From Ignavibacteriota bacterium (GTDB lineage: Bacteria; Bacteroidota; Ignavibacteria; UBA10030): a DNA stretch of 64,000 nt. The number at the start of each line of letters is the position of its first letter. Positions within the stretch are counted from its first letter, which is position 1. The notes under the pieces are model-generated. The model was not told the DNA's origin. It did no database searches and was given only the letters and a program-made list of their open reading frames with translations. Location: the NCBI GenBank assembly GCA_003142475.1, contig PLMK01000026.1, forward strand, positions 11,566-75,565. Direction: 5' to 3'. The position numbers were made by a program, and so were the translations under genes. Shown in pieces: positions 17,791-26,724 of this stretch.

Positions 17791-20700
17791 TTAAAAAGTA
17801 TACCGAAGACCAACATCAACAGTAGAGCCATAATAATAAGCATACGTTGGGTTTATAGTCCGTGTGCCGGCCAGATAACTTACATCATATGTGTTTGTTA
17901 AATTATTAAGATTTGCATAAAGCTGTAGAGAACTTCCAAACTTCTGTTGAATTGCAAGATCCCAGCGATCGTATGATCCTGTAAAAGAATCTAACAACGG
18001 AATCGCGCCGACACTGGATACTTTATCGGATTGGTAAAGATAGGAAGCACGTATCGAAAATCCTTTGTACTCATACCCCATTGTAGCATTTAAAATATGC
18101 GAGGGTTGATCCGGCATTCGTTGCGTCCTTGTCGTGGTAAGATATTGATGGACTGTAATCTTCCTCCTGTGTGTTGGATCCGTTGGATCATTTTCTTTTG
18201 TAATGAGTCCTGCATATTGCGGTACATCTACAGTAGAGTTTATGTACGTCCAGTTAATATTGAAGAGTAAACCCGTAAATGGCTGGGGGAGATACCAAAA
18301 ATTAGTCTGCCATTCAAATTCGACACCCCGGTACTGCGCCGGTGTTGGATTGTTCATCCAAGTATTAATCTTCTGACTGCCGGTAAGCCAATTTGGATTG
18401 GTAACATTCAATTGTGCATTGATCATTTTGTAGATCACCGTGTCTACACTGGTTATCCCCTGATACATAATCAAATTATCAATAGATTTATAAAATCCAG
18501 AAACGCCCACAAAACCGATATATTTATTAACAATGGAAAGCGCGGCATCAACATTCTTTGAACGTGAATCTTTTAATGATCCATTTGCGGCGACGATACT
18601 GGTACTATAATAATCAAGTGTTGTAATCGGCGCATACATACTGTAATCCGGACGGGTTACGGTTTCTGTTCCGGCAAGATGAATTCTCAGCCAATCAAAC
18701 GGCTGGATCTTTAAGTGAACCATCGGAAGCCAAAATGAATTTTCTCGGATATTTTCATTCGTAGAAAAGTCGCTCGGCAGAGATTCGGCTCCAGCGTTGT
18801 TCGATGCGCGAAAACTCTGTCCATGATATTTTGTATAATCTGCATCATAACGTACACCAGGAATGAGTGTAAGATATGGTCCAACTTTAATTTCGGCCAT
18901 AAGATATCCCGCCTGATATTGTTCGATACCATCATAGTCATACCCCATTGAACCTATGGATATTCTTTGCCAATCCCTGGAACCTAAAGTTTGAAGCACA
19001 CTCGTTAATTTATGCATAAGGCTTAAATCGGGAGATACCCCAAATCCATGATAAGTGCCATTTAAAAAATTCGAGGGGACAGTATATCCACGATCGAAAT
19101 TCCAAAGATTCCAAACTCCCGTACTTGCTATCGCTGTTGAATCTCTTGTTGTATTAAAATCATTAGGATATGCTTGAGACAATGCATGAACAAGGTCAGA
19201 ATTGACGCCAGTCCATCCGTTGCCGTATTGAAGATTATCATGGCCCCATTGCTCTTGATTAAAAGTTCTCGTGAGCCATCTAAATTTTCCGCCGGTTTTA
19301 ATATACCCATTAATATTATTGGTAACGGTAAAGGGAACTTGGAAATTAAACTGCGCGGTTTTTTGATTTTCAACAAGCCATGTGCTATAAACAAATATCG
19401 ATTTAAGGCCGGTTGTCGATGCGGTACCTGTGCTTGCCACAATGGGTGTCTTAAATGTGTCAACATACACTAAGGGAGTTGAAGCATATATTATATTTGT
19501 AGGTACACTAACACCCCCGTTTTCCTGTGAAAATTGCCATCGATAGTCATTAGGATCGTCTGTTTTTGATCCTGAAGCAGAAAAACTCACATCATATTTT
19601 AACCATCCGAAATCCTGCATTGTTCCAAAACTGCTTGTATAGATGGATGTAGTAGAGATATTATCATCTAACTCATAGTAACGGGTACCATGTCCATCTC
19701 CAGTATATAATTGATCGGACCTATAGGTTCCTTCCGTCTTCGCCTGATTATAAAAACCGTTAGCAGTGAGTTTACCGTATGGAATTTTATAATCCATTAA
19801 AAGGTTAGCGCCGAACCTTTTTTTAAAGCTTTCGTCTCTTCTTTGTGTATCTTTATAGTATGTAAAGTAATCAATATCGCCGAGTGCACCTGAATTAGAT
19901 CCCTGACGATACTCTGCATCGATTTTATCAGCATTACGATTATTTCGATCGGTATTTAAACCCAAAATAACACCAAGGTTATTATTGAAGAAACGGTCAC
20001 TTACACCAAAAACGCCGCTGTAGTTACCATAATATTTATTAAGGTTGCTATATCCACCCTGAAGAGTGGCGTTTGTCTGAAATTCTTCCGGAGCTTCTTT
20101 CAACCGTAAATCTACCGTCCCGCCGAGAGCATCGGCATCCATATCGGGAGTATTAGCTTTTTTAACTTCAATACCATCAAGAACGTTAGATGAGATGAGT
20201 GATAAATCAACGCTCCTATCATTATTGTTTGTTGCCGGTAGTGCGACACCATTCACTGTAACAGTATTATACTTTGGAGCCAACCCACGGATCGCTATGG
20301 AAGTAGCTTCACCATTATATCGATCAATCGAAATACCGGGTAAACGGCCTATTGACTCTGCAGCACTTGCATCCGGTAATTCCTTAATACGATCGGCGGC
20401 AACAATGTTGGATATTGTATTCGATGCTAATTGTTGGTTTATTGCGGCTTGTTGTCCCCTTGCTTGAGCAGTAACAATTACTTCTTCTCCTTCAATTGCT
20501 TGAGGCGATAGTCGAAATTCCTGTTCAAACACACCATCTTCAGGAATTGTCACCTGCACGGTAACAGGCTGATATCCAATGTAGGAAATCTTCAAGGTCT
20601 GCTGACCTGCCGGTACACCATAGATAGTAATCGAACCATCAACGTTTGCAGAAGCCCCCAGACTTGTATTGAGAACTACTATATTCGCTCCAATAAGTGG

Positions 20701-20841
20701 ATCGTTTGTTGTTTTGTCAAAAATATGTCCTTTGATAGAACCTGACCCGGCAGCGTATAAAGATTGAGAGGCTAACGAAAATGCTGCTACAAGTATAGCG
20801 CAAACAAGTGAAGTTCGAAAACGAGATGTACCAATAGACAT
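17791..20841 (-). CDS. TonB-dependent outer-membrane receptor for oligosaccharides (no SusD)
   Basis: Outer-membrane active transporter, presumably importing manno-oligosaccharides. Signal peptide to about residue 31. A carboxypeptidase-regulatory-like domain spans about 35-115 (GSIKGHIFDKTTNDPLIGAN), then a TonB-box-like EEVIVTAQ and a plug domain about 135-245 (SIGRLPGISIDRYNGEATSIAIRGL, DADALGGTVDLRLK). The rest is a beta-barrel ending in Phe (DVGLRYTF). The plug pattern fits the TonB-Xanth-Caul type (TIGR01782) better than a classical SusC. No SusD-like lipoprotein lies next to it, unlike typical Bacteroides PULs. Strong Shine-Dalgarno GAGGAGAAAAAA before the ATG. The 468-base upstream gap holds a LacI-type palindrome and a second putative operator element, so it likely has its own regulated promoter. 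Confidence 0.9.
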   Translation of the reverse strand: MSIGTSRFRTSLVCAILVAAFSLASQSLYAAGSGSIKGHIFDKTTNDPLIGANIVVLNTSLGASANVDGSITIYGVPAGQQTLKISYIGYQPVTVQVTIPEDGVFEQEFRLSPQAIEGEEVIVTAQARGQQAAINQQLASNTISNIVAADRIKELPDASAAESIGRLPGISIDRYNGEATSIAIRGLAPKYNTVTVNGVALPATNNNDRSVDLSLISSNVLDGIEVKKANTPDMDADALGGTVDLRLKEAPEEFQTNATLQGGYSNLNKYYGNYSGVFGVSDRFFNNNLGVILGLNTDRNNRNADKIDAEYRQGSNSGALGDIDYFTYYKDTQRRDESFKKRFGANLLMDYKIPYGKLTANGFYNQAKTEGTYRSDQLYTGDGHGTRYYELDDNISTTSIYTSSFGTMQDFGWLKYDVSFSASGSKTDDPNDYRWQFSQENGGVSVPTNIIYASTPLVYVDTFKTPIVASTGTASTTGLKSIFVYSTWLVENQKTAQFNFQVPFTVTNNINGYIKTGGKFRWLTRTFNQEQWGHDNLQYGNGWTGVNSDLVHALSQAYPNDFNTTRDSTAIASTGVWNLWNFDRGYTVPSNFLNGTYHGFGVSPDLSLMHKLTSVLQTLGSRDWQRISIGSMGYDYDGIEQYQAGYLMAEIKVGPYLTLIPGVRYDADYTKYHGQSFRASNNAGAESLPSDFSTNENIRENSFWLPMVHLKIQPFDWLRIHLAGTETVTRPDYSMYAPITTLDYYSTSIVAANGSLKDSRSKNVDAALSIVNKYIGFVGVSGFYKSIDNLIMYQGITSVDTVIYKMINAQLNVTNPNWLTGSQKINTWMNNPTPAQYRGVEFEWQTNFWYLPQPFTGLLFNINWTYINSTVDVPQYAGLITKENDPTDPTHRRKITVHQYLTTTRTQRMPDQPSHILNATMGYEYKGFSIRASYLYQSDKVSSVGAIPLLDSFTGSYDRWDLAIQQKFGSSLQLYANLNNLTNTYDVSYLAGTRTINPTYAYYYGSTVDVGLRYTF

Positions 20842-21309
20842 TTTTTTCTCCTCTTGATATTCTTGAAGGTCGTTTGATTTTACAGAAGCGCCCTAAGTCA
20901 GAAACAATTGCCTGAAAAAAATATCATCTTCCTCAAGGTAACTTGTTTTCCTTATAAAAAAGTAAAATGCGGATTTTATGGCACCGATTCGATGGCTTGA
21001 ATGTAATAATTATGGTCTGTGAAAGCAACTAAAAAAACAAATAAACAATTTTTCCCTGCATACGTTTGCATAATACGAGAAAAAAGGGGGATAGAATTAT
21101 ATTTTATAAATTATTTCTTACAATAGAGAAATCCTCCTCAGGAAGATTCACGATAGATTCATAAAATTCTTCAGCTAAGAAACGGAATGCTTGTGCTTCA
21201 ATGAAATCTTGATCTATTTTTTTTGCGCCAAAAAAATGCACCTCCAACAACAGAAAGTGGATTCCAATACTCGTTAGTTGTATCTCATGATCTATATGTA
21301 CTGTGCTCT
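20842..21309 (-). promoter_or_regulatory. Regulatory region of the TonB receptor operon
   Basis: No gene is seen here. The ribosome binding site GAGGAG sits just before the start at 20841. A possible sigma70-like promoter on the minus strand is TTGTTT (20902-20907), 17 bases, TGTAAA (20879-20884). Upstream lie the TTCCTCAAGGT element (20924-20941) and a LacI-like palindrome (21057-21070). Promoter assignment is a guess; most bacteria of this group have diverged promoter consensus sequences. Confidence 0.4.
21057..21070. promoter_or_regulatory. LacI-family-type operator
   Basis: TGCATACGTTTGCA is a 14-base near-perfect palindrome (one mismatched pair) with the central ACGT and TGCA ends typical of LacI/GalR-family operators. 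It lies about 215 bases upstream of the TonB receptor start. No LacI-type regulator gene occurs in this window, so the regulator would be encoded elsewhere. Confidence 0.45.
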
Positions 21310-22503
21310 CTATTTTATAAGCACAAGTTTTTTTGTTTGTATACTATTCTCTGCCTGCAATTGACAGAAGTATGTGCCACTCGGCATGCCAGAAGCATTC
21401 CATTCTATTGTGTACAAACCAGGGTGCTTATACTCTTTCACGAGTGTTACTATTTCACATCCCAAAGCATCGAAAATCTTTATTGTTATCAAGCCGGATT
21501 CTATTGTTTGATATTGAATGATGGTTGACGGATTAAATGGATTGGGATAGTTATCTAACAATTTAAAAATTTTTAAAGGTAAGGAACCCTGATCTTTTAC
21601 ACCGGTTGTTGTTGCCAATCGAATTCTATAAAGCGAGGAGCCTCCTGTAATATAGAGAGTTTTCCTATCAGCATCTCCCCAGGCACAATTGGAAGGACTG
21701 CCCGGTACACTGATTTTTCCCAACGATACTCCGGTTGGAGAAACAATCCATACTCCAGTAGGACCAGTACAATAGATATTCCCAGCAGTATCGACTTTCA
21801 TTCCATCATTATAACCCGACGCTGGAATCGCATAGAATTTTTTCTTGTTCGCAATAGTTGAATCATTAACAACATCCCACACATAGATGCTGTCTCTTGC
21901 AGATTCATCTACATATAACTTTTTTTCATCTGGGGAAAAACAAATTCCATTTGGCTTATTCAATGTACTATCTAATAATGATAAAGCACCTGAAGAATTT
22001 ATTCTGTAAATACCTTGAAAGGTTAACTCTTTTAATTGATGGAGAGGGATATTAAAATCCGGATCCGTAAAAAAAATGGACCCATCGGATTTTTTTACCA
22101 CGATATCATTCGGGCTGTTGAATTTCTTTCCGTTATATGTTGATGCAAGCGGAGTTATCGTGCCATCCGGTTCACGCCGTGCAACACGGCGTTTTGCCAT
22201 CTGTGTAAGTATGAGCCTACCCTGAAGATCCAGAGTCAATCCATTGGAGCTGTCGGATGGAAATAAAAATGGTGTTATACTGTCAACAGGCGACCATTGA
22301 TTGATTTTATTGGCTTGGATTTCGCTGAATACTATTCCAATGTTATCAATCCACACGGGACCTTCCGGTTGTTTTAGCCCGGTGGCCAGTGTTTCTAATA
22401 TTGCACCGGCAGGAATTGGAAATTGTGCAAAAACATTCGCAAACGAAAAGAATATGAGATAAAGGACAAGCATGTGTACTGAAATAGATTTTAAGTTGTT
22501 CAA
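21310..22503 (-). CDS. SMP-30/gluconolactonase-like beta-propeller with T9SS tail
   Basis: Secreted six-bladed propeller of the SMP-30/gluconolactonase/LRE-like family, which includes sugar lactonases and other metal-dependent hydrolases. Signal peptide 1-26 (FANVFAQ). Family landmarks: LKQPEGPVWIDNIG (metal-ligand Glu region), FNSPNDIVVKKSDGSIFFTD, KPNGICFSPDEKKLYVDE and YNDGMKVDTAGNIYC. From about residue 320 it carries a T9SS domain (NYPNPFNPSTIIQYQT to KKLVLIK). It is 32 bases downstream of the aldo/keto reductase gene and probably in the same transcript. Lactone hydrolysis is the family guess; its place in mannan breakdown is unclear, perhaps acting on oxidised sugar ends. Confidence 0.75.
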   Translation of the reverse strand: MNNLKSISVHMLVLYLIFFSFANVFAQFPIPAGAILETLATGLKQPEGPVWIDNIGIVFSEIQANKINQWSPVDSITPFLFPSDSSNGLTLDLQGRLILTQMAKRRVARREPDGTITPLASTYNGKKFNSPNDIVVKKSDGSIFFTDPDFNIPLHQLKELTFQGIYRINSSGALSLLDSTLNKPNGICFSPDEKKLYVDESARDSIYVWDVVNDSTIANKKKFYAIPASGYNDGMKVDTAGNIYCTGPTGVWIVSPTGVSLGKISVPGSPSNCAWGDADRKTLYITGGSSLYRIRLATTTGVKDQGSLPLKIFKLLDNYPNPFNPSTIIQYQTIESGLITIKIFDALGCEIVTLVKEYKHPGLYTIEWNASGMPSGTYFCQLQAENSIQTKKLVLIK

Positions 22504-22535
22504 ATTTGCTCCGAATTAAGATGTATGAGAAAATA

Positions 22536-23528
22536 TTATTTTAATATTGTATCAATTGCCTTAAGCTCTTTCGAAGAAAACGCTGTGTTCTTGAGCGCTC
22601 CCACAGCATCATCAATTTGAGAAACACGGCTTGCTCCGATGAGGACTGATGTCATTTCTGGATGCCGCAGAACCCAAGCGAGCGCCATTTGCGCCATAGT
22701 TTGACCGCGCTGTTGAGCCAGAGTATTGAGTTGTCGAATCTTTGAAATTTTATCTTCAGTCACTTCTTCGCGTTTAAGAAATCCATGCGGCTTTGCTGCT
22801 CTGGAATCTTCCGGAATACCGTCAAGGTACTTACTCGTCAAGAGCCCCTGTGCCAATGGAGAAAAAGCAATACATCCAATTCCTTCTTTCTTTAATACAT
22901 TCAGCAATCCTTTTTCTACCCAACGATTAAACATACTATATTTGGCTTGATGAATAAGACAAGGAGTACCCAATGATCGCAATATCTTTGATGCTTTCAA
23001 TGTAAGCTCAGGTGGATAGTTGGAAATTCCTGCATATAATGCCTTACCGCTCGTAACAATTTGATGTAATGCCTGCATCGTTTCTTCAAGCGGTATTTCT
23101 GGATCTGGACGATGATGATAAAAAATATCAACGTACTCCAATCCCATCCTGCGCAGACTTTGATCCAAACTTGCAACCAAATATTTCCGCGATCCCCAGT
23201 CCCCATACGGGCCCTGCCACATTTGATACCCTGCCTTCGTCGAGAAAATAAGTTCATCACGGTATGAAGAGAAATCTTTCTTCAATATTTTCCCAAAGTT
23301 TTCCTCGGCTGATCCCGGAGGCGGACCGTAATTGTTCGCCAGGTCAAAATGTGTTATACCGAGATCAAACGCTCGCCGCATCATGGTACGTGCATTTTTA
23401 AAACTATCAACATTGCCAAAGTTATGCCATAAGCCAAGCGAAACAGTCGGCAATTTGAGCCCGCTTCGTCCGCATCGATTATATTGTATTGCATCATAAC
23501 GATTATTTTTGGGGGAATAGAATTGCAT
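22536..23528 (-). CDS. Aldo/keto reductase (YghZ-like)
   Basis: NAD(P)H-dependent cytosolic oxidoreductase of about 330 residues, the normal length for the YghZ / Kv-beta-like AKR group. The catalytic tetrad is visible: Asp and Tyr in THFDLANNYGPPPG, Lys in FSTKAGYQMW, His in DIFYHHRPDPEIPLEET. The cofactor-binding end is present (SVLIGASRVSQI). Relatives reduce small aldehydes such as L-glyceraldehyde-3-phosphate or methylglyoxal. Its location in a sugar locus, transcribed with the SMP-30-like gene and divergently from the GH130 gene, suggests a side role in hexose metabolism or aldehyde clearance, but the sequence does not show which. Confidence 0.85.
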   Translation of the reverse strand: MQFYSPKNNRYDAIQYNRCGRSGLKLPTVSLGLWHNFGNVDSFKNARTMMRRAFDLGITHFDLANNYGPPPGSAEENFGKILKKDFSSYRDELIFSTKAGYQMWQGPYGDWGSRKYLVASLDQSLRRMGLEYVDIFYHHRPDPEIPLEETMQALHQIVTSGKALYAGISNYPPELTLKASKILRSLGTPCLIHQAKYSMFNRWVEKGLLNVLKKEGIGCIAFSPLAQGLLTSKYLDGIPEDSRAAKPHGFLKREEVTEDKISKIRQLNTLAQQRGQTMAQMALAWVLRHPEMTSVLIGASRVSQIDDAVGALKNTAFSSKELKAIDTILK

Positions 23529-23954
23529 GGTTTACTCCACTTATTAAAGTGACAATCCAAAAATACTTTTACGAGAGCAGTTTATTTCGTTCTTCAGTTC
23601 TTCAATAAAAGACGCTATTTTGACAACACACTTTTCCCTTCATAACTCTTCAAAAGAAGTATAAGATTATTCTCGCATGGAAACAAGATAGAAAGCTATT
23701 TCAAAAAAGATATTCCCCAAGGTTATTTTTACTTTGCCCTTCGTCATCGATCAATGAACAAAGATAAAAAGGCATCTCATTGAAATATTAATAACTCAAC
23801 AGAAGAGAGATGATTGCAGCAAGAAAATGGCATCGATATTCGTTCGATTGTTTATAGCATCATTTATTCTTAATTTCTATAATAAATTTCTACTAAAATA
23901 ATCCGAACCAAATATATGCTCTATATAATACTATCAGCAATGAAGGAAAAAGCA
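23529..23954. promoter_or_regulatory. Divergent regulatory region (AKR / GH130)
   Basis: No gene is seen here. Both flanking genes diverge from this 0.4-kb gap, so it must hold two promoters. It contains GATATTCCCCAAGGTTA at 23709-23725, very similar to the element upstream of the TonB receptor. The GH130 ribosome binding site AAGGAAAA is at 23943-23950. Confidence 0.4.
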
Positions 23955-25142
23955 ATGACGAGAACAGAATTTGATCAAAAGGTACAGCGGTTATCAAAAG
24001 ACCATGAAACTTTTCTTTCTACAAAGAATGTAAAAGTGGAAAGGGGAAACGGTATCTACCAACGATATGTCAATCCGGTTGTAACGGCCGCGCATACTCC
24101 TCTTTTCTGGCGATACGATCTGAACTATAAAACCAATCCATTTTTGATGGAAAGAATAAGTGTCAACGGCACATTTAATTCTGGTGCAATCGAACATAAC
24201 GGAAAAATTCTTTTATTGGTTCGCGTAGAAGGAACAGATCGAAAATCTTTCTTTGCCGTTGCAGAATCTCAAAATGGTATAGATAACTTTCGTTTCTGGG
24301 ATTACCCGATTCAACTCGCAGAAACATCTGATGCCGATATCAATGTGTACGATATGCGTCTTGTGAAACATGAGGACGGATGGATTTACGGTTTATTCTG
24401 CACAGAGCGAAAAGACCCCAACGTTCCCCGAACCGATACGTCTTCTGCTATTGCACAATGCGGTATAGTGAGAACAAAAAATCTATTAGAATGGGAACGG
24501 TTACCGGATTTAGTAACAAAATCACCACAGCAAAGAAATGTTGTTCTTCATCCTGAGTTTGTTCATGGAAAGTATGCATTTTATACACGGCCGCAGGATG
24601 GTTTTATCGAGGCAGGATCCGGTGGCGGTATCGGGTGGGGACTATCTGAAAAAATCGAAAATGCAGTAATCGACAATGAAACGATCATCGATGATCGCGC
24701 TTACCATACTATCAAAGAAGTGAAGAACGGTTTGGGCCCCGCACCGATTAAAACAGCAAAAGGATGGCTCCAGCTTGCGCACGGTGTTAGAAACACGGCT
24801 GCAGGATTGCGTTACGTTTTATATATGTTTCTTACTGATTTAAAAGATCCAACTAAAGTTCTTGCAAGGCCGGGCGGATATTTCCTAGCCCCTGATGGTA
24901 TAGAGCGTGTCGGTGATGTATCTAATGTCGTCTTTAGTAATGGATGGGTACTGCGGGCGAATGGTGAAGTACTCATTTATTACGGTTCATCAGATACAAG
25001 AATGCATGTCGCAGTATCGACCGTCGATCAACTTCTTGATTACGTTCTTCATACACCTGAGGATGGATTACGGACAGGCATAAGTGTTCAACAGAGAATT
25101 CAATTAATAAAAAAGAATCTCGAATTGCTTGGTCGTAAGTAG
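23955..25142 (+). CDS. GH130 4-O-beta-D-mannosyl-D-glucose phosphorylase
   Basis: Cytosolic phosphorylase splitting beta-1,4-mannosyl-glucose with phosphate into mannose-1-phosphate and glucose, the last step of the mannobiose epimerisation route. The protein has no signal peptide and the normal length (about 395 residues). GH130 features: [39 protein letters not shown] with catalytic Asp133 (numbered from this start), and [19 protein letters not shown]. Overall it looks closest to GH130 subfamily 1 (mannosylglucose phosphorylases). The ORF track starts at 23916, but the ATG at 23955 has AAGGAAAA five bases upstream and gives the usual N-terminus. It is the only + strand gene of the locus, convergent with the AGE epimerase that would make its substrate. 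Confidence 0.9.
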   Translation: MTRTEFDQKVQRLSKDHETFLSTKNVKVERGNGIYQRYVNPVVTAAHTPLFWRYDLNYKTNPFLMERISVNGTFNSGAIEHNGKILLLVRVEGTDRKSFFAVAESQNGIDNFRFWDYPIQLAETSDADINVYDMRLVKHEDGWIYGLFCTERKDPNVPRTDTSSAIAQCGIVRTKNLLEWERLPDLVTKSPQQRNVVLHPEFVHGKYAFYTRPQDGFIEAGSGGGIGWGLSEKIENAVIDNETIIDDRAYHTIKEVKNGLGPAPIKTAKGWLQLAHGVRNTAAGLRYVLYMFLTDLKDPTKVLARPGGYFLAPDGIERVGDVSNVVFSNGWVLRANGEVLIYYGSSDTRMHVAVSTVDQLLDYVLHTPEDGLRTGISVQQRIQLIKKNLELLGRK

Positions 25143-25173
25143 TTATTTTGTTTGTCTCTTTAATAAAATCCTG

Positions 25174-25197
25174 CCAATGTAAACAATATTTCATTGG
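25174..25197. terminator. Hairpin between convergent genes
   Basis: CCAATG and CATTGG pair around a 12-base AT-rich loop in the 66-base gap between the convergent GH130 and AGE genes. The stem is short and the T-runs are poor, so it is only a possible bidirectional terminator. Confidence 0.3.
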
Positions 25198-25208
25198 TGG
25201 GATATTCT

Positions 25209-26564
25209 TTAATTGGGAAGCAATTCTGCGGTTTTATGCCAATAGTCGATAAACTTGTTCACTTCTTTACTGGCATCTCCTTGAAGGATAGTAGTACAAT
25301 TCATCAAAGTTCGCCCAGTATGATATGTGCATTTCCACATATGACTTTTAGGACCAGTTCGAAAATGCGGTTCTTTATCAATGCCGCCTTCAAACCAATC
25401 TCCACCTTTTGCGTCAATGATATAGGATTGTACATACTCCCATTGACGGAGAAAATATTCGTAATAACGAGCCTCCTTCGGAAATATTTTAGAAAATAGA
25501 AGTAACGCATTTAATGCTTCTGCTTGTGCCCACCAATTTTTCGTGTCTTTCACTATCCTGCACTTGTCTTCCCCTTTAAAATAATATCCGCCGTCATAAA
25601 ATCCGCCAACTTTTTCATCCCATCCATACTTCATCGCATGGTCAAGCATTTTTTTTGCGATGGTGAGCGTACGGAGATCATTATCCGACTGCAACGCATA
25701 GGAAGCTTCCAGCATGAGGAATGCAGTTTCATAATCATGACCAAACGAAACATGATCCAACCCGAAATTTGCTTCACGCTCTTCTTGGGAACTATCGCGG
25801 AACGACACAGGTGTCCAATCATTATGGAAGAATAATTGCAGATAACCTTGAGGAGCCACTTGTATATCGCGGATAAGTTCGAGAAGCGCCTGAAGACGCG
25901 TGCGAACCAAGGGATCCTTCCATACATGATAGAGTTCGGTGAGTGCCTCTAACAAGTGAATTGAGGAATTTTGATCCTTAAATCCAAGCTCATTTCCGTC
26001 AGAAGCAATCGTTTTATACTCCGAGGAGCGATCAAACGGATTCCCGTTACGCATTATGAATTGAAAGTACCCTTTACCTTTCCGATCATATGAATGCTCT
26101 TCAATCCAGCGAAAGACTTTCTGCGCGAATTCTAAAACCTCCGGATCATGAGTTTGTCCATACAGAGCGGCAAGAGCATACACCGCAAAGGCGTTTCCAT
26201 ACGCACGCTTTTCATCCCGCCATCCGTTCACATCCGACATCCCGCCGTCACGACTCCGAATTTGGAAAAAGCCACCATATTTCTCATCCCACATTTTATT
26301 CTTTAAAAATGGAAAGCCATGGCGTGCCATGTCTTCATATTCCTTAACTCCACCGAAATATTGACTTGCCTTGGAGAGTGTCCAGATATGCCGTGCTTGC
26401 GAGACAATCATCTTCTCCTGCTGCGGCATAACTTTCCAATCGTGAGATATGTTTGTAAAATAACCTCCGCATTCTTTATCAAGTACCAACGGATACCAAC
26501 GTTTCAGTATTCCGTTCATAAATGCTTCCTGCATTTTTTTAATCAGTGCTGATTCTTTTTCCAT
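25209..26564 (-). CDS. Cytosolic AGE-family 2-epimerase (mannobiose/cellobiose 2-epimerase type)
   Basis: Predicted to convert mannobiose to mannosyl-glucose (or act on related disaccharides) by epimerising C2 of the reducing sugar. AGE family landmarks from this start: QARHIW (R58, H59), NSSIHLLEAL (H203), DHVSFGHDYETAFLML (H276) and WKCTYHTGRTLMN (H415). At about 450 residues it is longer than typical bacterial cellobiose 2-epimerases (about 390-420). It has no signal peptide, so it acts inside the cell beside GH130. Strongly similar to the AGE half of the AGE-GH26 fusion at 7782. The track start at 26594 is less likely; the ATG at 26564 follows GAAAGAAG. Gene order suggests it belongs with the permease-kinase-mannosidase-esterase set upstream. 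Confidence 0.88.
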   Translation of the reverse strand: MEKESALIKKMQEAFMNGILKRWYPLVLDKECGGYFTNISHDWKVMPQQEKMIVSQARHIWTLSKASQYFGGVKEYEDMARHGFPFLKNKMWDEKYGGFFQIRSRDGGMSDVNGWRDEKRAYGNAFAVYALAALYGQTHDPEVLEFAQKVFRWIEEHSYDRKGKGYFQFIMRNGNPFDRSSEYKTIASDGNELGFKDQNSSIHLLEALTELYHVWKDPLVRTRLQALLELIRDIQVAPQGYLQLFFHNDWTPVSFRDSSQEEREANFGLDHVSFGHDYETAFLMLEASYALQSDNDLRTLTIAKKMLDHAMKYGWDEKVGGFYDGGYYFKGEDKCRIVKDTKNWWAQAEALNALLLFSKIFPKEARYYEYFLRQWEYVQSYIIDAKGGDWFEGGIDKEPHFRTGPKSHMWKCTYHTGRTLMNCTTILQGDASKEVNKFIDYWHKTAELLPN

Positions 26565-26724
26565 ATTGACTTCTTTCTCGAATTTTTTTTGCATTCACTA
26601 ACTCTCGACAAGGATTACTCTAAATTATTTAATAATTGATTTGCCGTACTTTTATAAATAAATATTCTTTAGAAAAGGAGGAGTAGAGAGCAAAAGCCTT
26701 ATCGTCAAAATTCCTTGCGTATCG

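Noticed and set aside
20645-20655. AACGTTTGCA as a second LacI operator
   Set aside because: It is inside the TonB receptor coding sequence and only one half-site matches.
21310-22503. SusD-like partner for the TonB receptor
   Set aside because: The protein shows SMP-30 propeller motifs and a T9SS tail, with no SusD lipobox or TPR helices.
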